Assembly (NCBI GenBank): GCA_023435805.1
Contig: JAEZMC010000071.1
Coordinates: forward strand, 1-9,365
DNA from: Bacillota bacterium
Lineage (GTDB): Bacteria > Bacillota > Clostridia > Acetivibrionales > DTU013
DNA: 9,365 nt
Direction: 5' to 3'
Made by a program: the position numbers and the translations under genes. Shown here one piece after another: positions 6,024 to 9,365 of the stretch (its first letter is position 1; every line of letters begins with the position of its first letter). The notes beneath the pieces were generated by a model. It had not been told where the DNA came from, ran no database searches, and saw only the letters and a list, made by a program, of their open reading frames with translations.

Positions 6024-6704
6024 TTATTTCCCGAATTTATCACCTGATTGCCTGGTTAACAGATGATCGCTATTTTTTACACCGTAATGGCAAGCTTCTT
6101 CAGTAACAATGATCTGGCTTTTTGTCAATACTTCCTTTAAATCCTTATTTAAAGCCGCGGGAATTTTCTTATTGCCACTGCATTTCGCACATTTTAGAAG
6201 AATACAATCCGAAAGCAGCACCAGCTCAATGTTTACACTCCCGCATTCGCAGTACAGATTGCCCTTCAATGCTATATCATGTATCCGGTTCAATGTATCG
6301 AACATCACCTGGGTATTGCTGAAATAGCTTTCATACCCATAAGTGTCCATCAATTCATCAAATTCTTTTTCAAGGTTATCCACCTTTTTACGTACTGCAT
6401 CGTCCCTTCCTGCAAAGCATATTTGCATTCCGGTTTCGGGGCAATTGAAACCAACCGGTCCGCCCTTCACGATATTTTTCTTGGAAAGCAGGTATGTGTG
6501 TTCATTTCCGCAGCCGATGCAGGGAATGCTGATTAAAAAACTATTTTCGCCCTCCTGTTTGATCGTTACACATGACTTCTTACAACGGCATGACAAATTA
6601 CAATTCTTTTTATATAATAATGTAAACAGCGAGATGTTGAAGAATTCAAAACTCCCGCAGGTAGTACATTTATATGCGATGGTGACACTAGTATCTATCA
6701 GCAT
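6024..6704 (-). CDS. Cysteine-rich, probably zinc-binding protein of unknown function
   Basis: I do not recognise this 226-aa protein as a named family. Its cysteines are paired like zinc ribbons: YKCTTCGS (C13, C16), CRCKKSC (C39, C41, C45), PCIGCG (C62, C65), YCECGS (C152, C154) and KCAKCSG (C172, C175), with single cysteines at 35, 88, 96, 167 and 205. The cysteine-rich halves flank a charged, helix-prone middle (about 100-145, including a short coiled-coil-like KKVDNLEKEFDELMD). There is no signal peptide or membrane helix, so it should be cytoplasmic. A longer frame opens at 6929, but the ATG at 6704 has GAGGTG 6 nt upstream and the extra N-terminus looks non-coding. It lies between divergent genes and upstream of rho, which has its own promoter. 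Binding of zinc, nucleic acid or a protein partner is plausible but unproven. I am confident it is a gene, not of its role. Confidence 0.75.
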   Translation of the reverse strand: MLIDTSVTIAYKCTTCGSFEFFNISLFTLLYKKNCNLSCRCKKSCVTIKQEGENSFLISIPCIGCGNEHTYLLSKKNIVKGGPVGFNCPETGMQICFAGRDDAVRKKVDNLEKEFDELMDTYGYESYFSNTQVMFDTLNRIHDIALKGNLYCECGSVNIELVLLSDCILLKCAKCSGNKKIPAALNKDLKEVLTKSQIIVTEEACHYGVKNSDHLLTRQSGDKFGK

Positions 6705-6876
6705 TTTTCCCACCTCACATAATAATATTCGCCGTTTGAAAAAAAAATCCTCCTTACCCGGGCACCGTTCCGCCATTCCAGATATTTCATGGCTATATGG
6801 ATGGGATATGGGAAAAATAAGTAGTAATGCATATCGCAGGTGCAGGGAAAATACTTCGTTATCGGGAGTTGAACTT
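6705..6876. other. Divergent intergenic region between the Cys-rich gene and the nitroreductase-like gene
   Basis: This 172-bp stretch must carry the start signals of both flanking genes, yet I find no convincing -35/-10 pair on either strand. It holds a run of nine A (6739-6747) next to CCTCCTT, which reads AAGGAGG on the minus strand but has no start codon at a useful distance, and a short imperfect repeat (ATATGGATGGG then ATATGGG, near 6796-6813). Confidence 0.5.
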
Positions 6877-7410
6877 ATGACAAGCCTGAAACAGGAAATG
6901 CGCCAAATGTTTGAAAAGCGCAGTGCCATGGCCTTTTATGAAAATAATAATGGCTTTGAAGAGGGGCTTCTCGAAAAAATTGTGAATCTTGCCTATGCAA
7001 ATCTATCTCCATACAGCAGCAAACGTTGGAACATCATTGCCGTAAAATCCCCCGTCCTGCTTCATAAGCTGTATAAAACAGCAAATGACAGGAGAATAGC
7101 CGACAGCGCCATTGCATTAATTGTATGCGATGCTGCGGAAGATGGTGAAAAACTTGAAAAAAGCTTGGGCAGCGAAGACTGCAGAGATCTGGACCTGCTG
7201 GAGATATCCGTCGGCTTCGCCTCGAAGTATTATTGTATCGATTATTTCACAACACGGGCATTTGACAGGGATCTGGTGTCAAGAGAGTTTGCACTGAGCC
7301 GTCAGCAGCCGGCTGCTGCCATCATATGCCTGGGATATTTCAGAGACAAGGACTTTGCATACACCTACCCCGCTAAAAATCTATATTCCGATACGGTAAG
7401 AATTTTATAA
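6877..7410 (+). CDS. Nitroreductase-like flavoprotein (small, divergent)
   Basis: A 177-aa protein that fits the fold pattern of the nitroreductase family, FMN enzymes reducing nitro groups, quinones or other substrates with NAD(P)H. What supports it: EKRSAMAF (13-20), like the xRRSxRxF entry motif whose Arg and Ser bind FMN phosphate; a helix, then SPYSSKRWNIIAV (44-56), in place of the usual APSxxNxQPWxFxVV; DRRIADSAIALIVCDAA (71-87), matching the strand after the family's xAPxxIVV; and a C-terminal AAAIICLGYFRD (146-157), matching the closing strand. It is at the short end of the family and lacks the usual Gly-rich GLGT-type segment, so it may not be a typical enzyme. The frame stays open back to 6343, but that part lies over the opposite-strand gene; the ATG at 6877 follows CGGGAG by 7 nt. 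It is a single-gene unit divergent from the Cys-rich gene. Confidence 0.65.
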   Translation: MTSLKQEMRQMFEKRSAMAFYENNNGFEEGLLEKIVNLAYANLSPYSSKRWNIIAVKSPVLLHKLYKTANDRRIADSAIALIVCDAAEDGEKLEKSLGSEDCRDLDLLEISVGFASKYYCIDYFTTRAFDRDLVSREFALSRQQPAAAIICLGYFRDKDFAYTYPAKNLYSDTVRIL

Positions 7411-7597
7411 CGCATCATTTATACTCCCCTCCTATAGAGGTGAGGGACATTTATCACCTCAATATAAGGGCGCTTGGATTCATCTGCTGCATTGCTTTCA
7501 TGAACCTATAAATAGAAATGGTTGGCTGCCTGTAATTGCCATTATATGCTATAATTAATACAAGCAGTATCCACTTTTATTTTTAGAGGTATGAACG
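7411..7597 (+). other. Intergenic region with a hairpin and the mutS-like promoter
   Basis: After the nitroreductase stop, GAGGTGA (7437-7443) and TCACCTC (7454-7460) form a perfect 7-bp stem around a 10-nt loop. The left arm can instead pair with CCTC (7429-7432 region) as CCTC-loop-GAGG, so two folds compete. There is no T-run, so it is not a standard terminator. The rest is AT-rich up to the promoter at 7547-7555. Confidence 0.5.
7547..7555 (+). promoter_or_regulatory. Extended -10 promoter for the mutS-like gene
   Basis: TGCTATAAT is a perfect extended -10 element (TGnTATAAT). The -35 region 17 bp upstream (TGCCTG) is poor, as is normal for this class. The predicted start near 7562 gives a leader of about 36 nt, and GAGG lies 8 nt before the ATG at 7598. 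Confidence 0.65.
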
Positions 7598-9295
7598 ATG
7601 AATATACCGGAATATGCTTTACTGGCAGCAGCTGTGATCCTTACCGTCGTAATTGTAGCTCTGGTCAAGAGGCGGAGCTCGGCTGCAAAAACCAGGGACA
7701 AGATCAGGTCGCAATGGGGCAAAAAGCCGCCGGGGAATATCAGCGAGGAGGATATGCAGGCCATTGCGGGCTATTATGACAATCTTAAGGAGGCGGAAGG
7801 CAGCAGAATCTTCCTTGATGATATCACCTGGAACGACCTCGATATGAATGATATTTTCAAACGGATAAACAGTACACAGTCCACGGTAGGAGAGGAATAC
7901 CTCTATGCACTTCTGAGAGAACCGATAACGGATGCTCGTCTCCTGGACGAACGCAGCCGGCTTGCCGAATTGTTCAGAAAGGATGAACACCTGAGAACAA
8001 GGCTGCAGTATATCCTGGCAAGGCTGGGCAAAAAGAGGTTGGCGGGAGCGTCCAATTATTTCTTCAGCAAGGCCGAATACAAGCCTTTCAGGCGTATCAA
8101 ATACATTGTATTGCTTGCAGTCTTTCTGCTGTCACCATTTGTCATGGCGGTTCATCTTTCAACAGGCCTCCTTCTGCTGATTGCCAGCTTTTTTACCAAC
8201 ATGACAACCTATTACAAAGCTAAAAACGAGCTGTCCGCTCATCTTGACAGTATGAGCTATATGGTCAACCTGATTGCCTATTCTCGAAAGATAGCGAAGT
8301 GTAATTTCCCCGGTCTTGAAGAATATACGGAACGGCTTGAGAAAACGGCTTCAAAAATAAAGGGAACAAGCATAAAGTCCTTCTATCAGATTTTTTATCA
8401 GACACAGGACCCTTTATTAGAATACTTTAAAATTATTTTCCTGGTCGAATTGATCTCTTTTGAAAACATTAATAAAGTAATCATTCATCATCGCGCTGAG
8501 CTCCGATTGCTTTATGAAACGGTAGGACTTTTGGATGCTATGACTGCATTGGCTTCTTTCAGAGAAAGCGTCCCCTTTTGCACGTCTCCCCGCCTGCAGA
8601 GCTCAAACGGCATGGATAAACCATCCCTTTTATTTGAGGAAATCTATCATCCGCTGATCGACAATCCCGTCACCAACTCCATTACAATGAAAAGGTCCGT
8701 ATTGATCACCGGTTCCAACGCATCCGGGAAATCAACCTTTCTGAAAACAGCGGCAATCAATGCTATTTTGGCACAGACGATCCACACCTGTCTTGCACGG
8801 AGGTATGAATCCGGTTATTTCAGGATTTTCACGTCCATGGCCTTGAAGGATAGCCTCCAAAATAACGAAAGCTATTATATCGCGGAAATCAAATCGCTCA
8901 AGAGGATATTGGACGGCTTGAATGATCAGATACCTCTGTTTTGTGTCATTGACGAAGTGCTGAGAGGCACCAACACGATAGAGAGGATAGCAGCCTCGTC
9001 CGAGGTCCTGCGACACCTGTCCGTGCATTACTGCATCTGCCTGGCAGCCACACATGATCTTGAGCTGGTTTCCATTCTGGAAGGCTTTTTTGACAACTAT
9101 CACTTTCAGGAGAGCTTTCAGGATAACAATATTATTTTTGATTACAAAATTTTACCTGGAAAAACCAATACAAGCAATGCCATAAAGCTTCTGGAAATCA
9201 TGGGTTATCCGGAAAGCACCGTAAAAGCGGCAAGACGCAACGCTGAGCGTTTTCAACGGGACGGAAAATGGGTGGCCGCACGGGATTGCGGGTGA
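7598..9295 (+). CDS. Membrane-anchored MutS-family ATPase
   Basis: A 565-aa protein whose C-terminal third is a MutS domain V ATPase: Walker A GSNASGKST (372-380), Walker B and D-loop CVIDEVLRGTNT (449-460) and ATHDLEL (484-490), against GPNxxGKST, DELGRGTS and ATHFHEL in repair MutS. Upstream, STVGEEYLYALLREP (95-109) matches the start of the MutS core/lever domain. There is no mismatch-recognition domain (no N-terminal F-x-E) and no Smr nuclease domain. Instead it has an N-terminal membrane helix (about 6-23, followed by KRR) and a helical hairpin (169-185, 187-201) inside the lever region. It therefore belongs to the poorly studied membrane-anchored MutS relatives, not MutS1, and is unlikely to do classical mismatch repair. 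The ATPase should face the cytoplasm. It is transcribed alone from an extended -10 promoter; a group II intron lies 24 nt beyond its stop. Confidence 0.85.
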   Translation: MNIPEYALLAAAVILTVVIVALVKRRSSAAKTRDKIRSQWGKKPPGNISEEDMQAIAGYYDNLKEAEGSRIFLDDITWNDLDMNDIFKRINSTQSTVGEEYLYALLREPITDARLLDERSRLAELFRKDEHLRTRLQYILARLGKKRLAGASNYFFSKAEYKPFRRIKYIVLLAVFLLSPFVMAVHLSTGLLLLIASFFTNMTTYYKAKNELSAHLDSMSYMVNLIAYSRKIAKCNFPGLEEYTERLEKTASKIKGTSIKSFYQIFYQTQDPLLEYFKIIFLVELISFENINKVIIHHRAELRLLYETVGLLDAMTALASFRESVPFCTSPRLQSSNGMDKPSLLFEEIYHPLIDNPVTNSITMKRSVLITGSNASGKSTFLKTAAINAILAQTIHTCLARRYESGYFRIFTSMALKDSLQNNESYYIAEIKSLKRILDGLNDQIPLFCVIDEVLRGTNTIERIAASSEVLRHLSVHYCICLAATHDLELVSILEGFFDNYHFQESFQDNNIIFDYKILPGKTNTSNAIKLLEIMGYPESTVKAARRNAERFQRDGKWVAARDCG

Positions 9296-9298
9296 TGT

Positions 9299-9317
9299 AG
9301 TCCAGCCTCGCAGGACT
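9299..9317. repeat. Inverted repeat after the mutS-like gene, next to the intron junction
   Basis: AGTCC (9299-9303) and GGACT (9313-9317) form a 5-bp stem with a 9-nt loop, starting 3 nt after the stop codon. It could be the remains of the gene's terminator whose T-run has been displaced by the intron, whose 3' end begins 2 nt further on. The stem alone is short. Confidence 0.4.
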
Positions 9318-9318
9318 G

Positions 9319-9365
9319 ATTGAGTAGGAGGCAGTGATTAGCTGCCGTCCTCTCACAGCACCGTG
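9319..9365 (-). mobile_element. Group II intron, 3' end (domain VI and edge of domain V), partial
   Basis: Read on the minus strand, the right edge gives CACGGTGCT followed by a domain VI hairpin: GAG (9354-9352) pairs with CTC (9324-9322), AGGA (9351-9348) with TCCT (9329-9326) and GGCAG (9346-9342) with CTGCC (9334-9330), closed by a 7-nt loop. A single unpaired A (9325) interrupts the 3' strand, seven nt from the end of ..CTCAAT. A bulged branch-point A at that distance and an AY end are the marks of a group II intron 3' splice site, placed here between 9319 and 9318. ACGGTG..GTGAGAGG agrees with the end of domain V and the linker in bacterial introns as I remember them. The rest of the intron and any reverse transcriptase lie beyond the window. 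The subclass cannot be told. Confidence 0.75.

Noticed and set aside
6343..6876. N-terminal extension of the nitroreductase-like frame
   Set aside because: It overlaps the opposite-strand Cys-rich gene, has no family similarity, and the ATG at 6877 has a good Shine-Dalgarno site.
6705..6929. Longer N-terminus for the Cys-rich protein (start at 6929)
   Set aside because: It overlaps the nitroreductase-like start, lacks a ribosome binding site, and the ATG at 6704 is well placed behind GAGGTG.

Overview
The window looks like the chromosome of a Gram-positive anaerobe of the class Clostridia. The evidence is the rho - rpmE - DUF1385 - prmC gene order, sigma-A-type promoters, strong Shine-Dalgarno sites, and a multi-subunit proton-pumping (Ech/complex-I-like) membrane gene. 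No species can be named from sequence alone.

Layout, left to right. (a) 1-635, minus strand: N-terminal third of a NuoL/EchA-type proton-translocating membrane subunit, running off the left edge. (b) 636-915: its leader and promoter region, with a near-perfect 17-bp palindrome in one promoter spacer. (c) 916-5725, minus strand: the information-processing cluster, in transcription order rho (810 aa, with a disordered insertion of about 390 aa), rpmE (zinc-type L31), a DUF1385 membrane protein and prmC. The junctions carry regulatory signals. There is a consensus promoter about 200 nt upstream of rho, a second promoter with a 5'-end hairpin before rpmE, an intrinsic terminator after rpmE, and a compact folded leader before DUF1385. 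(d) 6024-6704, minus strand: a Cys-rich, probably zinc-binding protein of unknown function. (e) 6877-7410, plus strand: a small nitroreductase-like flavoprotein, divergent from (d). (f) 7598-9295, plus strand: a membrane-anchored MutS-family ATPase behind an extended -10 promoter. (g) 9319-9365: the 3' end (domain VI and edge of domain V) of a minus-strand group II intron that continues past the right edge.

The (c) genes serve gene expression: Rho ends transcription, L31 is part of the 50S subunit, and PrmC methylates release factors. DUF1385 is a conserved membrane partner of unknown role. The right half is more accessory: two poorly known proteins, an unusual MutS paralogue and a retroelement. 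The most notable points are the very long Rho insertion with three AT-hook-like motifs and a Q/N/R/Y-rich tract, the structured DUF1385 leader, the membrane-anchored MutS homologue and the intron end. I found no CRISPR array, tRNA, rRNA or insertion sequence.
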